This document shows positions 1 to 8,245 of a stretch of DNA of 64,000 nt, one piece after another. Made by a program: the position numbers and the translations under genes. The stretch lies in contig NZ_CP008743.1 in the NCBI RefSeq assembly GCF_002117145.1, positions 1,426,001 to 1,490,000 of the forward strand, read 5' to 3'. Position 1 is the stretch's first letter. Every line of letters begins with the position of its first letter. This stretch comes from Candidatus Nucleicultrix amoebiphila FS5. Lineage in GTDB: Bacteria; Pseudomonadota; Alphaproteobacteria; Caedimonadales; Nucleicultricaceae. Below the pieces are notes generated by a model. It saw only the letters and a list, made by a program, of their open reading frames with translations, had not been told where the DNA came from and made no database searches.

Positions 1-301
1 GGAAATTGAGACCTAAGAGGCTTGGATTGAACAGAAAAATGATGCCTAGGGCCACACCGCTTCCAATCAGAAGCGATTTCAAACCGTTGCTCAACCCTGA
101 TAGCAGAAGAGGGAGTGTTGTGAAGAGACCTAAAAAAACAAAAATCAATTGAAAGATAACTAAAAAACCTGCGGTCCCGTTTTGATAGGTTTTGTGGACA
201 AGCAGATAGGGCGCATGAAAAAGGAGGGCACATAAAAGCCCTCCTGCAACACTTAAGACTCTTTCATCGTAATAAAAAGGTCTTTGTTTTAGATCAGACA
301 C
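1..301 (-). CDS. DUF2232-type membrane protein, 5' part (runs off the window)
   Basis: The first 100 codons of a minus-strand gene are open to the window edge. It starts at a GTG 3 nt after the rpsR stop, so it is translated in the same operon. After about 17 polar residues come hydrophobic stretches: VAGGLLCALLFHAPYLL, then a longer segment around FLVIFQLIFVFLGLFTTLPLLL, then SLLIGSGVALGIIFLF. In alphaproteobacteria the slot between rpsR and rplI is normally held by a multi-pass DUF2232/YybS-like protein, and the hydrophobic pattern fits. The family call rests on position and topology, not on a motif. Its function is unknown. Confidence 0.6.
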   Translation of the reverse strand, partial: MSDLKQRPFYYDERVLSVAGGLLCALLFHAPYLLVHKTYQNGTAGFLVIFQLIFVFLGLFTTLPLLLSGLSNGLKSLLIGSGVALGIIFLFNPSLLGLNF

Positions 302-304
302 GCT

Positions 305-610
305 TTACCGAGCAACATAAGGCAGCAATGCTAAATAACGTGCGCGCTTAATAGCAAGAGCAAGGGCACGTTGATGTTTAGCTGAAACTGCAGTGATACG
401 ACGAGGAATAATACGTCCACGCTCAGATAAATAACGCTCTAAAAGCTTAATGTCTTTATAATCAATCTTTGGGGCGCCTGGCTCTGAAAATGGGCAAGAT
501 TTCCGACGTCTAAAGAAAGGACGTCTTGAAGATCCACCAGCACTGTTTCTGCTGTCACCATCTCTACCACCAGTTGAAGATGATTTTCTATAAGGCTTTC
601 TCTCGGTCAT
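305..610 (-). CDS. rpsR: 30S ribosomal protein S18
   Basis: S18 binds the platform of the small ribosomal subunit next to S6. The 101-residue protein has the family core: RRRKSCPF, then [17 protein letters not shown], then [22 protein letters not shown] and the end LLPYV. The N-terminal tail of about 30 residues is Arg/Ser/Gly-rich and longer than in most S18 proteins. The start codon overlaps the stop of rpsF by one base (TAATG on the minus strand), which points to translational coupling. The next gene downstream is the DUF2232 gene. Confidence 0.97.
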   Translation of the reverse strand: MTERKPYRKSSSTGGRDGDSRNSAGGSSRRPFFRRRKSCPFSEPGAPKIDYKDIKLLERYLSERGRIIPRRITAVSAKHQRALALAIKRARYLALLPYVAR

Positions 611-1038
611 TAGACTGCTCCTTCTTCAGATTCAAGTTCAGATGCAGGGCTTTCTTCTAAGGCGAGTCCGCCTTCTTCCTCATCAAAGAATTCACGACGA
701 GGACCATCTTTTGATCTTGAAGCACGCATCAACGCTGATGGACCTGTTTCATGTTCATCAACGCGCACAGTTAAATAGCGGAGAATATCTTCGTTTAAAC
801 GCATTTGACGTTCAATTTCCTTCATCACCACTGGTTCAGCAGCAACATCAAGAAGAACATAATGTCCTTTGCGATTTTTACGAACAGGATAGGCTAAAGT
901 GCGCAAACCACAAAACTCTTGGCGTTCAACTTTACCTTTGTGTTCTTTGATCGTAGTGACGAATTTCTCTGTAAGAGACTCGACTTGCGCCGGCGACATA
1001 TCTTGGCGCACAATAAATATACATTCATAAAAAACCAT
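610..1038 (-). CDS. rpsF: 30S ribosomal protein S6
   Basis: S6 forms a heterodimer with S18 on 16S rRNA. The ferredoxin-like fold is recognisable: [17 protein letters not shown] at the start, [27 protein letters not shown] in the middle, and the [17 protein letters not shown] strand. About 45 residues of charged C-terminal tail follow the core and end in an acidic Glu-rich stretch, an extension often seen in alphaproteobacterial S6. It is the first gene of the visible rpsF-rpsR-DUF2232 operon, and the promoter must lie in the 250 bp before the divergent gene at 1295. Confidence 0.97.
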   Translation of the reverse strand: MVFYECIFIVRQDMSPAQVESLTEKFVTTIKEHKGKVERQEFCGLRTLAYPVRKNRKGHYVLLDVAAEPVVMKEIERQMRLNEDILRYLTVRVDEHETGPSALMRASRSKDGPRREFFDEEEGGLALEESPASELESEEGAV

Positions 1039-1242
1039 ATGTACTCCTTATGGCTATTGGGTTGAGAATCTGCTCAACAAATCCGATTAATATCGGCAAG
1101 GAGCATAAAGCTTTGGAGAATACCTCCAAAACTCAGCGTTGTCCTGTTTATACTAATGTGCGTGTTATCGCAATAATTTTTTTGCCCTCTACCACGGATT
1201 TGAGAAAGAGCTTTTGCAGAATAAGGCGAATATCCTCTAGCA

Positions 1243-1271
1243 TTGACACACTTAAGTTCGCTGCTTATAAA
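1243..1271 (+). promoter_or_regulatory. Sigma-70-type promoter
   Basis: TTGACA at 1243-1248 and TATAAA at 1266-1271 are separated by exactly 17 bp, a near-perfect consensus promoter. It ends 23 bp before the ATG of the 2H phosphoesterase gene, so the leader is very short and carries a GAGG ribosome binding site at 1285-1288. Confidence 0.8.
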
Positions 1272-1294
1272 TCCTATAAAAAACGAGGCAGTTC

Positions 1295-1822
1295 ATGCGC
1301 TATCGATACAACATTGCCCTTCTTTCAACAGGACACCCAGAAGTTTATGTACATGCTGCTCAGAAGCATTTTGCCCAAAATGCGCAGACTTATATTCTTG
1401 GCCCCAACAGCCTTCCGCATATCACTCTCTGCCAATTTATGGCAGAGCAATCGTCCCTTCCTTTGCTCATCAAGGGGCTTGAAAAAGCCGAGAAGAGTCC
1501 TTCGATCCAGCTGACAGGGCTTAGATTTTCTAGTAAAAGTCCCGATTCCCCGTTATGGGGAGCTTCTCTTTCTGTCGCACGAAGTTCTGATCTGATGCGT
1601 CTTCATCTTTTTGTTGCTCAGCTTTTGTACGATCATCACCTCAAACCTTTGAACGATACGGGTGATCTGTACACACCTCACCTTACTCTCGCCAAAGTAG
1701 ATCATCTTGATATTCAAGGCTTTTCGAAAGACATCCTGAAGAAAGATCAGTTTGATCTCATCTTAGGAGAGTCGGATGATGTGGGGCAACTGACCAACGT
1801 TCTCCATCGATTTGTGAGTTAA
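1295..1822 (+). CDS. 2H phosphoesterase / 2'-5' RNA ligase-like protein
   Basis: The 175-residue protein carries the two H-x-T/S-x motifs that define the 2H phosphoesterase superfamily: HITL at residues 42-45 and HLTL at 129-132. Members open or form 2',5' linkages or cyclic phosphates on RNA and nucleotides. Which substrate is used here cannot be read from sequence. The start is chosen at the ATG preceded by GAGG at 6-nt spacing and a consensus promoter. Downstream is an independent protease gene, so this is probably monocistronic. Length is normal for LigT/ThpR-like proteins. Confidence 0.8.
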   Translation: MRYRYNIALLSTGHPEVYVHAAQKHFAQNAQTYILGPNSLPHITLCQFMAEQSSLPLLIKGLEKAEKSPSIQLTGLRFSSKSPDSPLWGASLSVARSSDLMRLHLFVAQLLYDHHLKPLNDTGDLYTPHLTLAKVDHLDIQGFSKDILKKDQFDLILGESDDVGQLTNVLHRFVS

Positions 1823-1993
1823 CGATTTCGAAGGGTGTCTTTTAATAGGTTATTCAGGTGCGCTAGACAATCAACCCTTTCTTTTCGCATAACTTTAAAA
1901 ATATTATTGACAAATAATCAATAAATGGATAAGAAAAATGCTTTAATATCTAAAATATTTCTCCCAAAATTATTTATCCCAAAAGGTTCTCTT

Positions 1994-3136
1994 ATGAAAT
2001 TATCCTCGCTCTTTTCTATAATCCTTACTCTTCTTTCAAGTACATTAAATGCTTCTCTTATGTTTGAAGGCATTGATGAAGAAAAATACATAAAGGAAGC
2101 GCGCAAATATCCAGCAGTGTGTCAAATCTTTATGAAAGGTTCTACAGGAATCTTTGCAGGAACCGGCACGCTCTGCGAAACAGATGACGGTAAAAAATTT
2201 ATTTTAACGGCTGGTCACGTTCTTGATGAAAAAACACAAGGAAAAGGCAAAGTTCGTTTCAGTGATGGAACCAAGACAAAAATTAGCGCTTTAAAAATTC
2301 ATGAGCGTTACCTTGATGCCGAAGTAATATCCAAAAGTTACGTTGATATAGCTATTTTCACAGTGAATGCTTACCCAGCTCACATTAAACCTATGAAGAT
2401 TGGCAAAAGTGAAGAATTCACAGAAGATGCTTTTGTAACCGCGATAGGCTTTGGAAAACGTGGTGTTTACAATGCAAGTGGTCGTGGTCATTATTTACCT
2501 CAAGATAAAAGCGAGCGTCATTATTTCTTAAAGTATTATTCTGCCTTGAAAGACCCCAGGGCTGTTATTCTTAAAACAAAATTGAATGAGGATTCATTTT
2601 CTTTTTCTAAAACTCAGGGTTGTAAAACGCTTAATAAAGTTTATGAAAGGAAAACGCCCAGTCCTCTAGAAGGCGGAATATCATCTGGAGGGAGCGGCGG
2701 TCCCATTGTTCAAGATGACAAGATATTTGGCGTTATTGCTTCAGGAGCTAAAGATTTAGTGGATTTTCAGAATCCAGGGGATGCTCCTATTTATAGGAGT
2801 ATAGAAAGTTCAGGAATAAGCAAGCTTCTTAACCAGACCGAATTGTTGCTTCCTGCCTTTTTACAAAAGCCCTTTAGAAGCATTGCTCAAAAGATATTTC
2901 ATTTGCCTGATTTTTCAGTGAACTCTTTTCAAACAATGACTTTTTTAACCCCCAAGCTTCAAGGGTGGATTGTCACATCTGTCGATGAGTTCTATCCAAG
3001 AGAAAGCAAGGAAGAAATAGAAACTCTTCCTAACATTGAAGATGATCATCCTGGAGAGTCTAAGGGAGAAACGATAGCAATTATTCCTTCTTCTTCAAAA
3101 GAAGATGACGATATGCCCGGAGCATCTAAGAAATAA
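1994..3136 (+). CDS. Exported trypsin-like serine protease
   Basis: A chymotrypsin-fold protease (S1/S6-like) with an N-terminal signal peptide (about residues 1-20, ending LNA). The triad is visible: His75 in TAGHV, Asp118 in DIAIF, and Ser234 in GGSGGP. Cys43, Cys61 and Cys210 could form a disulfide outside the cytoplasm. I start at the internal ATG at 1994 rather than at 1925 because the signal peptide then sits at the N-terminus. The roughly 50-residue C-terminal tail is acidic and Ser-rich, with three variants of a P-x-x-SK motif (PRESK, PGESK, PGASK). No PDZ domain is visible, so it is not a DegP. The substrate is unknown; it is likely periplasmic or secreted. Confidence 0.85.
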   Translation: MKLSSLFSIILTLLSSTLNASLMFEGIDEEKYIKEARKYPAVCQIFMKGSTGIFAGTGTLCETDDGKKFILTAGHVLDEKTQGKGKVRFSDGTKTKISALKIHERYLDAEVISKSYVDIAIFTVNAYPAHIKPMKIGKSEEFTEDAFVTAIGFGKRGVYNASGRGHYLPQDKSERHYFLKYYSALKDPRAVILKTKLNEDSFSFSKTQGCKTLNKVYERKTPSPLEGGISSGGSGGPIVQDDKIFGVIASGAKDLVDFQNPGDAPIYRSIESSGISKLLNQTELLLPAFLQKPFRSIAQKIFHLPDFSVNSFQTMTFLTPKLQGWIVTSVDEFYPRESKEEIETLPNIEDDHPGESKGETIAIIPSSSKEDDDMPGASKK

Positions 3137-3152
3137 GTACACCTTGTAACAC

Positions 3153-3182
3153 TATGCAGTGAATTTAATAATTCACTGCATA
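3153..3182. other. Perfect 13-bp inverted repeat downstream of the protease
   Basis: TATGCAGTGAATT at 3153-3165 and AATTCACTGCATA at 3170-3182 are perfect complements around a TAAT loop. It begins 16 bp after the protease stop codon. There is no T-tract on either strand, so it is either a mRNA-stabilising or attenuating hairpin or a protein-binding palindrome rather than a classic terminator. Confidence 0.6.
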
Positions 3183-3590
3183 CATCACAGGCATTGCCAA
3201 AGGTAGCAATCACAACACCTACTCTTGAGTTTTGATAATGCCTCTCGTCTCTTATTGTCACCGTAACAATTAGATTTATAACTTCCTGATTGCGTTTCAA
3301 AGTCGACTGTCTCCCCAAAGGATTTTTAGAGGGTGTAGGTTTTTTGAAAAAGCTTGAAATACTTGGTTGTGGGGGCGGAGTTCACAGGTATATTGCAAAT
3401 CGACAAAAACAAAGGGTGAATATCCTGCGCAGAGTGATTTAATACGACAGTACTATTGTAACAATAGTATATATCTTTCATATAATTATTATTGACTTAA
3501 TGTCATATTGTTTTTATAACTAATTACTTGTGTTAATTCTTTTTTTAATTTGAACTCAGACTTTTTGAGTATTTTTAGAAAGTGATTCCT
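3183..3590. other. Intergenic region before the exported methyltransferase
   Basis: About 400 bp without a convincing gene. The first half has no obvious structure; a minus-strand open frame here has no family signature and runs into the protease gene. The second half is very AT-rich and carries a 9-bp-arm palindrome centred at 3460 (TACTATTGT-A-ACAATAGTA, 3451-3469) and a promoter at 3492-3520. This arrangement looks like an upstream regulatory site plus core promoter for the gene at 3591. Confidence 0.5.
3492..3520 (+). promoter_or_regulatory. Putative sigma-70 promoter with upstream palindrome
   Basis: TTGACT (3492-3497) and TATAAC (3515-3520) are spaced by 17 bp. A perfect 19-bp palindrome lies 22 bp upstream of the -35 element, at 3451-3469, where an activator could bind. 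The predicted transcript would have a leader of about 60 nt before the methyltransferase gene. Confidence 0.6.
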
Positions 3591-4349
3591 ATGATTTCTT
3601 TATCAAAATTATTGCTGACCGCCTACTTTTTTTCTTTAACTATTTTTTCAAATCTTTTGGCTTCTGATTTAACAACAAAGGAAGAAGAGTATCTATCTCG
3701 AGCTAAGATTAGTATGAGCCATGCCCTTCCAAGGCAAAGTAGTGAGGACAAAGACCTTGCAGGACTAAGGATTTTGGATGTAGGTTCTGGTGGTGGTGGC
3801 AATGCCTATGAAATGATGCGTAGGGGAGCAATCGTTGAGGTAGTTGAACCCATCTTCGAGGAAATAAAGTTTTCTGTGGAAAGCGGTCATGTCCTGCCAG
3901 AATATGCCCATCATGCTAAAATTGAAGATAATTTTGAAGAATGTTTACGTTCCTATGCTAACATACATAACATTGATATGGCTTTGCATGAAGAATCTCT
4001 TCAATATAGGCGTTCAGTGAAAGAACTTGGAGAAGAATTTAACGGTCGTTTTGATATAGTGACCATTTTTATGATTGCAATGAATGAGGGAGCTGCAGCA
4101 GAAAGGTTAGCAAAACTTCTGAAACCAAAAGGTAAACTTATTATTGGCTATGCTACAGCTGGTGAATATGTACACTCACATGCAGACTCTCGTAAAGCTC
4201 TTGAAACGTTCTTCTCAATTGATACCGTTAATGAGTTAGGAGTTTTATCTAACCCAGAAGATCCGTTGTGCTGCACGACGATAAGAAAAGGAGTAGATCC
4301 TTGGGGCACTAATGATGTCTACGTGACTTTTACAAAAAAAGAGGATTAG
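3591..4349 (+). CDS. Exported SAM-dependent methyltransferase-like protein
   Basis: A 252-residue protein with a clear signal peptide (hydrophobic core about residues 6-22, small residues at LLAS) followed by a class I methyltransferase fold. Motif I is ILDVGSGGG (residues 61-69). The acidic end of strand 2 is EVVEP around residue 86, and later strands FDIVTIFMIA and KGKLIIGY fit the Rossmann pattern. Cytosolic SAM would not be available after export, which is odd. Delivery to a host or a non-enzymatic role are possible. A GTG at 3582 could also serve as start, adding three residues. It has its own promoter and terminator, so it is monocistronic. The target is unknown. Confidence 0.7.
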   Translation: MISLSKLLLTAYFFSLTIFSNLLASDLTTKEEEYLSRAKISMSHALPRQSSEDKDLAGLRILDVGSGGGGNAYEMMRRGAIVEVVEPIFEEIKFSVESGHVLPEYAHHAKIEDNFEECLRSYANIHNIDMALHEESLQYRRSVKELGEEFNGRFDIVTIFMIAMNEGAAAERLAKLLKPKGKLIIGYATAGEYVHSHADSRKALETFFSIDTVNELGVLSNPEDPLCCTTIRKGVDPWGTNDVYVTFTKKED

Positions 4350-4363
4350 TCTTAATCTATCCC

Positions 4364-4393
4364 AAGACGCTTCTTTTTACAAAGAAGCGTCTT
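4364..4393 (+). terminator. Hairpin terminator after the methyltransferase
   Basis: AAGACGCTTCTTT and AAAGAAGCGTCTT pair perfectly over 13 bp around a TTAC loop, starting 15 bp after the stop codon. A proper U-tract is lacking after the stem on the plus strand, so termination may be partial. Confidence 0.6.
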
Positions 4394-4476
4394 ACGTCAA
4401 TGAGCAAAATAAGAAAGATCTCCAGCAATTGTGAATCTTTAAGAGTTGACAGGCTCTTGAAAACCCAGGGTTTCTC

Positions 4477-5001
4477 GTGACTTGGCCTAAGATTAAAACA
4501 GTAGATGACCAAGAAGCCATTCCCAATACGGATACCCAAGGGACCTTCCTCAGAAGGTTCACAGTGAATGGTCAGAAGTATCTGACTTTTGGGGAAGACA
4601 ATGTGCCCCTCTCTCTTGAGCTCGTAGCACTTCTCAAAGGAGAAGATGAAAGCCTCGTCCAAGCCCAAAAAGCCATAGGGTTTCTGCCTCCCCTGCTTCA
4701 AAAAATCTCGGATTCTTCCATGGCGATTATTGCTGAGCCTCAAGAACTCTCTAAGGTTACTCATCTCATTAACCAGATAAAAAAACAGCAAGCACTTAGT
4801 TTTTCTGGAAGTGATATAGAAAAAGATCCAAGTATTCGTGAACAAACTTTGGCTGAGCATAATCACAGCCTCTTGGCAGTCTTAGAGAGTGTTGAAAAAC
4901 TCCAAGAAAATCTAAAAATCGCTTTTGAACAAACAACACCTTTAAGGAATCAGAAATTCATTCATCATTACAAATTCCCTGTTGTAGAAGAGCGCTTATA
5001 A
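4477..5001 (+). CDS. Hypothetical protein (possibly a 5'-degenerate gene)
   Basis: I do not recognise this 174-residue protein. It is soluble, has no signal peptide, and looks like real coding sequence (helical, Leu/Gln/Glu-rich second half such as ESVEKLQENLKIAFEQ). The only usable start is a GTG at 4477 with a CAGGG stretch about 7 nt upstream; the frame is closed by a TGA at 4447. A competing minus-strand frame over 4357-4866 has poor composition. The gene could be intact or the remainder of a longer one. Confidence 0.45.
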   Translation: MTWPKIKTVDDQEAIPNTDTQGTFLRRFTVNGQKYLTFGEDNVPLSLELVALLKGEDESLVQAQKAIGFLPPLLQKISDSSMAIIAEPQELSKVTHLINQIKKQQALSFSGSDIEKDPSIREQTLAEHNHSLLAVLESVEKLQENLKIAFEQTTPLRNQKFIHHYKFPVVEERL

Positions 5002-5217
5002 GAGGAATAAACTTTCTTACTTCTATTCTAGCTCAAATGGGGGCAAGATGGGGGAATACGTGTTGTTGCACCTCCTCAAAGCTTGAAGGACTCCAATACC
5101 ACCCAACAGAGACATCAATACTATCTTAATATTTTTAATTTATTATTTAATACTATAGAGCAATATAATCCATTATTTTGTAAAACAAATCATCATGAAT
5201 CAACAGGGTGAATTAAA

Positions 5218-5862
5218 ATGAAAAATCTTCTCTCAAAAAACAGCGTAATGCTTTCAGTGCTTGCTGTAAGCATGGCGCTCGGGACAGGACACTCCTCTTT
5301 TGCATCGAATCCAAAATCTCTTCTAGAGACCCTTCCAAAGGATGTGCAGGGAGAAATTGAAAAGCACACGAATTATCTAAATGAATTAAATCGTAAAGTA
5401 GTACCTAGCAAAATCCTATATGCCTCTGATCTCACAAAAGACAATGTTTATAGCTTTGAAGCATTTCGTGGGTTGACCCTCAATATCGATCGAGTGGATG
5501 ATGAGACAATGAAACTCGTAAGCAAACTAACACACATTAAGTCTATCCAAGTGAATGGAAGTGTAGAGAAAAAATTTACAGATGCTACCCTTGCCTATCT
5601 AAAAGATATTAAAGGTGTTGAATTTCTTTACTTGGCCAACACAAAAATCACAGATAATGGGCTTGTGCATCTGAAGAATATTGATTCCCCTTATTTATCC
5701 ATGTCCTTGTCCAACACAGACATCACAGATGCAGGCATTGTCCATTTAAAAGAGCTAAAACGTCTTGATAGTGTTTTTTTAAACGGCACCAAAGTGACGG
5801 ATTCAGGGATCGCTGAACTCCGTAAAAGGTTCCATTATGCGAGAATCACAAAGCAGCGATAA
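5218..5862 (+). CDS. Exported leucine-rich repeat protein
   Basis: A signal peptide (residues 1-30, ending SSFAS) precedes about five leucine-rich repeats of 23-26 residues, at roughly 87-106, 107-133, 134-156, 160-182 and 183-205. The last three match the cysteine-containing/planctomycete-like consensus L-x-L-x-x-T-x-ITD-x-GL-x-x-L, for example LANTKITDNGLVHL and LNGTKVTDSGIAEL. Between signal and repeats is a helical segment starting LETLPKDVQGEIEKH, which faintly recalls an F-box, but I would not call it one. A ribosome binding site (AGGGTG) precedes the ATG. LRRs are protein-binding modules, so an envelope or host-directed adaptor is plausible. The gene is followed by tRNA-Arg on the other strand. 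Confidence 0.75.
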   Translation: MKNLLSKNSVMLSVLAVSMALGTGHSSFASNPKSLLETLPKDVQGEIEKHTNYLNELNRKVVPSKILYASDLTKDNVYSFEAFRGLTLNIDRVDDETMKLVSKLTHIKSIQVNGSVEKKFTDATLAYLKDIKGVEFLYLANTKITDNGLVHLKNIDSPYLSMSLSNTDITDAGIVHLKELKRLDSVFLNGTKVTDSGIAELRKRFHYARITKQR

Positions 5863-5964
5863 AAGTCAATTTTATTCTATAGAACGCACTGATATTTTTT
5901 CAAATACTTCCGTATTGCTTCCGGAATTTTTTGGAAAGAAAAGTAAAGTAAAGGTTGTGGAGTG

Positions 5965-6041
5965 TGGCGCGCCCGAGAAGATTCGAACTCCTAACCTTCT
6001 GATCCGTAGTCAGATGCTCTATCCAATTGAGCTACGGGCGC
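5965..6041 (-). tRNA. tRNA-Arg (anticodon ACG)
   Basis: The minus strand folds into a full cloverleaf. The 7-bp acceptor stem is GCGCCCG/CGGGCGC, the D arm contains AGCTCAATTGGATAGAGC, the anticodon stem-loop CTGACTACGGATCAG has ACG at the centre, and the T loop is TTCGAAT. The discriminator is G and a CCA end is encoded (5965-5967). The ACG anticodon (ICG after editing) decodes CGU/CGC/CGA arginine codons. Confidence 0.96.
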
Positions 6042-6111
6042 TTTTCTGAAGACTCCAGGATAACTATCCAATTCCGCTTAAGGATTCAAGCGAAAAATCT
6101 TTTAATGTCAA

Positions 6112-7128
6112 TTATTCAAAGAGAAAGCCTGAGAGAAGGGCATACCCAGCGCAGAGCCTTATGCCCCATAAAAGGATAACCCCAAGGGACTTGCTCCATA
6201 AATTTTGTTTTAAATAAAGAGCGTGAAGGGTGAAAATAAGCCCATAAAGTACTTGTACAAAGCTGAAAAGAACTGGCAACGAGATCAGAAGGAAACTATG
6301 GATCAGGAATAGGCCTAAAAAGGTTCTGATGCCCGTTGCAATCAGTAAATCTCCTTTAGCAAGGGGCGTTTGTTGATGAATAGAGTTCTTTCGACTCTCT
6401 TCCAACGTTAAAAGATCTTTAAGAATATCTAATTCCGTGACTAGGGCAGTCAACGCTAAATATCCTAGGAGAAAAAGACCTAAGTCATGACTGTGCGCCT
6501 GCAAGAAAAAGGGGACAAAAATAAGAAGGTTAAAAGCCCATTCTCGAAAATGAAAAGTTTTAAGTAAAAGACGCCAGAAATCTTTATGAGGATCAAAAAC
6601 AGTGGTTTTGATGTTGAGCGTTTTTAGCTTTTCGAGGACCCCATGGGGAGTATTAACAGCGAGAGCTTCGGCTGCAGCTGCCCACACGGGTAAATCATGA
6701 CGGGAGTTGCCAGCATAAATAAAGCCCTTTGAACCAAAGCGTTCTTGAAGAGCTTTGGCTTTATTCTCCGAACGTAGGTTGATGATGCCATCGCTGGCGA
6801 TGACGTCATCAAAAATCTTAAAATGAGCAGCGATCATTGTGGAGGGTTTAATGTCAGAAGCAGTGACTAGGTAAAGGGGATGTTGAGCTTTTTGCTGTTT
6901 GAGATAGTGGAAAAATTCTTGATTTACGGGTAACGAGGGAATGTTAAGAGTCACAAACTCCGCGAGTCGCTTTTTAAGATAAGCACGTCCTTTCAGAAGC
7001 CAAAAAACCAGCAAAAATAATACCCATGGCTTTTCTTTTAAAAGAAGAACAAGCGATTCTTGCACCACATCTGTGCGAATAAGAGTGCCATCGAGATCAA
7101 CGCAGAGGGGAAGTTTCTTTTGAGCCAT
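6112..7128 (-). CDS. HAD phosphatase fused to a truncated UbiA-like prenyltransferase domain
   Basis: Residues 1 to about 195 are a HAD-family hydrolase: DLDGTL near residue 11, VTAS as motif II, and GNSRHDLPVW as the motif IV region. Residues about 195-338 resemble the start of a UbiA-type polyprenyl transferase, with four or five membrane segments. Full-length HAD-UbiA proteins are usually much longer, so the second half of the transferase is missing. The Asp-rich motif (usually NDxxDxxxD) reads KDLLTLEESR, with two of the three aspartates replaced. The phosphatase half may work; the transferase half probably does not. The gene is isolated, with tRNA-Arg just downstream and the SPFH gene divergent. 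Confidence 0.75.
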   Translation of the reverse strand: MAQKKLPLCVDLDGTLIRTDVVQESLVLLLKEKPWVLFLLVFWLLKGRAYLKKRLAEFVTLNIPSLPVNQEFFHYLKQQKAQHPLYLVTASDIKPSTMIAAHFKIFDDVIASDGIINLRSENKAKALQERFGSKGFIYAGNSRHDLPVWAAAAEALAVNTPHGVLEKLKTLNIKTTVFDPHKDFWRLLLKTFHFREWAFNLLIFVPFFLQAHSHDLGLFLLGYLALTALVTELDILKDLLTLEESRKNSIHQQTPLAKGDLLIATGIRTFLGLFLIHSFLLISLPVLFSFVQVLYGLIFTLHALYLKQNLWSKSLGVILLWGIRLCAGYALLSGFLFE

Positions 7129-7265
7129 GGGCCTATCACTATTGTGGACATCTATAAAATAACAAACTTGCAGGCTTACGAGAATAATTATTTATCTTTT
7201 AGAAAGTTCCCCGATTTCCCTTTTGTAAAAAAATGTGGTATATAAGTCACAAATCGTAGGAGAAT

Positions 7266-8234
7266 ATGATGTTATTAGAATCTTTAGGGGGTTTTTCAAC
7301 CTTCGCGCTTGTCGTCTTAGTTTTTGCCTTTTTCTTGATTATGAAAGTTGTAAAGTCAGTCCCTCAAGGAGAAGAATGGACGATCGAGCGGTTTGGGCGA
7401 TACATTGCAACTCTGCGCCCTGGCTTGAATTTGATTATCCCGTTTGTTGATCGCGTAGGATCTAAGATAAGCATGCGTGAAAACGTTTTGAACGTTCCCT
7501 CTCAAGATGTGATCACTAGAGACAATGCGATGGTTCGTGTGGATGGTGTTATATTCTTTCAAGTATTAGATGCTGCTAAAGCAGCTTATGAAGTGACGAA
7601 TCTGGAGCTAGCAGTGACAAACTTGACGGTGACGAATATCAGAACCGTGATGGGAGCTATGGATTTGGATGAGCTGCTCTCAAATCGTGAAAAGATTAAC
7701 GCATCTTTGCTTCATGTTGTGGATGATGCCACAACGCCTTGGGGACTGAAAGTGACGCGTGTTGAAATTAAAGACATTACGCCTCCTAAGGATTTGGTGG
7801 ATGCCATGGCACGTCAGATGAAAGCTGAACGTGAAAAGCGTGCGGCAATTCTTGAAGCTGAAGGTCATCGACAAGCTGAAATTTTAAGAGCAGAAGGTGA
7901 AAAACGTGCCTTAGTTTTGAAGGCCGAAGGTGAAAAAGAAGCCGCTTTTCGTCATGCTGAAGCCCGGGAACGTTTAGCTGATGCAGAAGGGATAGCAACA
8001 GAACGCGTTTCTAAGGCTATCGCTCATGGAAATGTACAAGCCATCAATTATTTCGTTGCGCAAAAATATGTTGAAGCATTGAAAGATATTGCGACTTCCA
8101 ACAATCAAAAGACAGTCTTTTTGCCCCTTGAAGCCACAAGCCTTATCGGTGCAATTGGTGGTATTGCCGAGATTGCGCGCGAGTCTTTTAAGACGCCCGC
8201 TCAGGAAAAACCGACTAAAAAGACCAACGTATAA
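7266..8234 (+). CDS. SPFH/Band 7 (stomatin-like) membrane protein
   Basis: A QmcA/HflC-type protein of 322 residues. A single N-terminal membrane segment (about residues 8-25) is followed by the Band 7 domain, with the signatures [35 protein letters not shown] and [13 protein letters not shown] long Ala/Glu coiled coil follows from about 185 to 245 (repeats of AEGEKR and AEGEKEA). Such proteins form large oligomers organising membrane microdomains. It is followed 11 bp later by an NfeD partner, the classical SPFH-NfeD operon. Start: two ATGs (7266 and 7269) follow AGGAG; the second has the better spacing. Confidence 0.93.
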   Translation: MMLLESLGGFSTFALVVLVFAFFLIMKVVKSVPQGEEWTIERFGRYIATLRPGLNLIIPFVDRVGSKISMRENVLNVPSQDVITRDNAMVRVDGVIFFQVLDAAKAAYEVTNLELAVTNLTVTNIRTVMGAMDLDELLSNREKINASLLHVVDDATTPWGLKVTRVEIKDITPPKDLVDAMARQMKAEREKRAAILEAEGHRQAEILRAEGEKRALVLKAEGEKEAAFRHAEARERLADAEGIATERVSKAIAHGNVQAINYFVAQKYVEALKDIATSNNQKTVFLPLEATSLIGAIGGIAEIARESFKTPAQEKPTKKTNV

Positions 8235-8245
8235 AGGATACAAAA

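Noticed and set aside
1050-1514. Plus-strand frame of 154 codons overlapping the 2H phosphoesterase gene
   Set aside because: It starts within the rpsF upstream region, has no family signature, and the overlapping gene has both H-x-T-x motifs and its own promoter.
3046-3318. Minus-strand frame of 90 codons at the end of the protease gene
   Set aside because: It overlaps the protease C-terminal tail and spans the inverted repeat; no start signal or recognisable protein.
4357-4866. Minus-strand frame of 169 codons opposite the hypothetical gene at 4477
   Set aside because: Composition is unnatural for a soluble or membrane protein, it runs through the terminator hairpin of the methyltransferase gene, and the opposite frame looks coding.
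5837-6049. Plus-strand frame of 70 codons
   Set aside because: It is antisense to tRNA-Arg and overlaps the LRR gene end.
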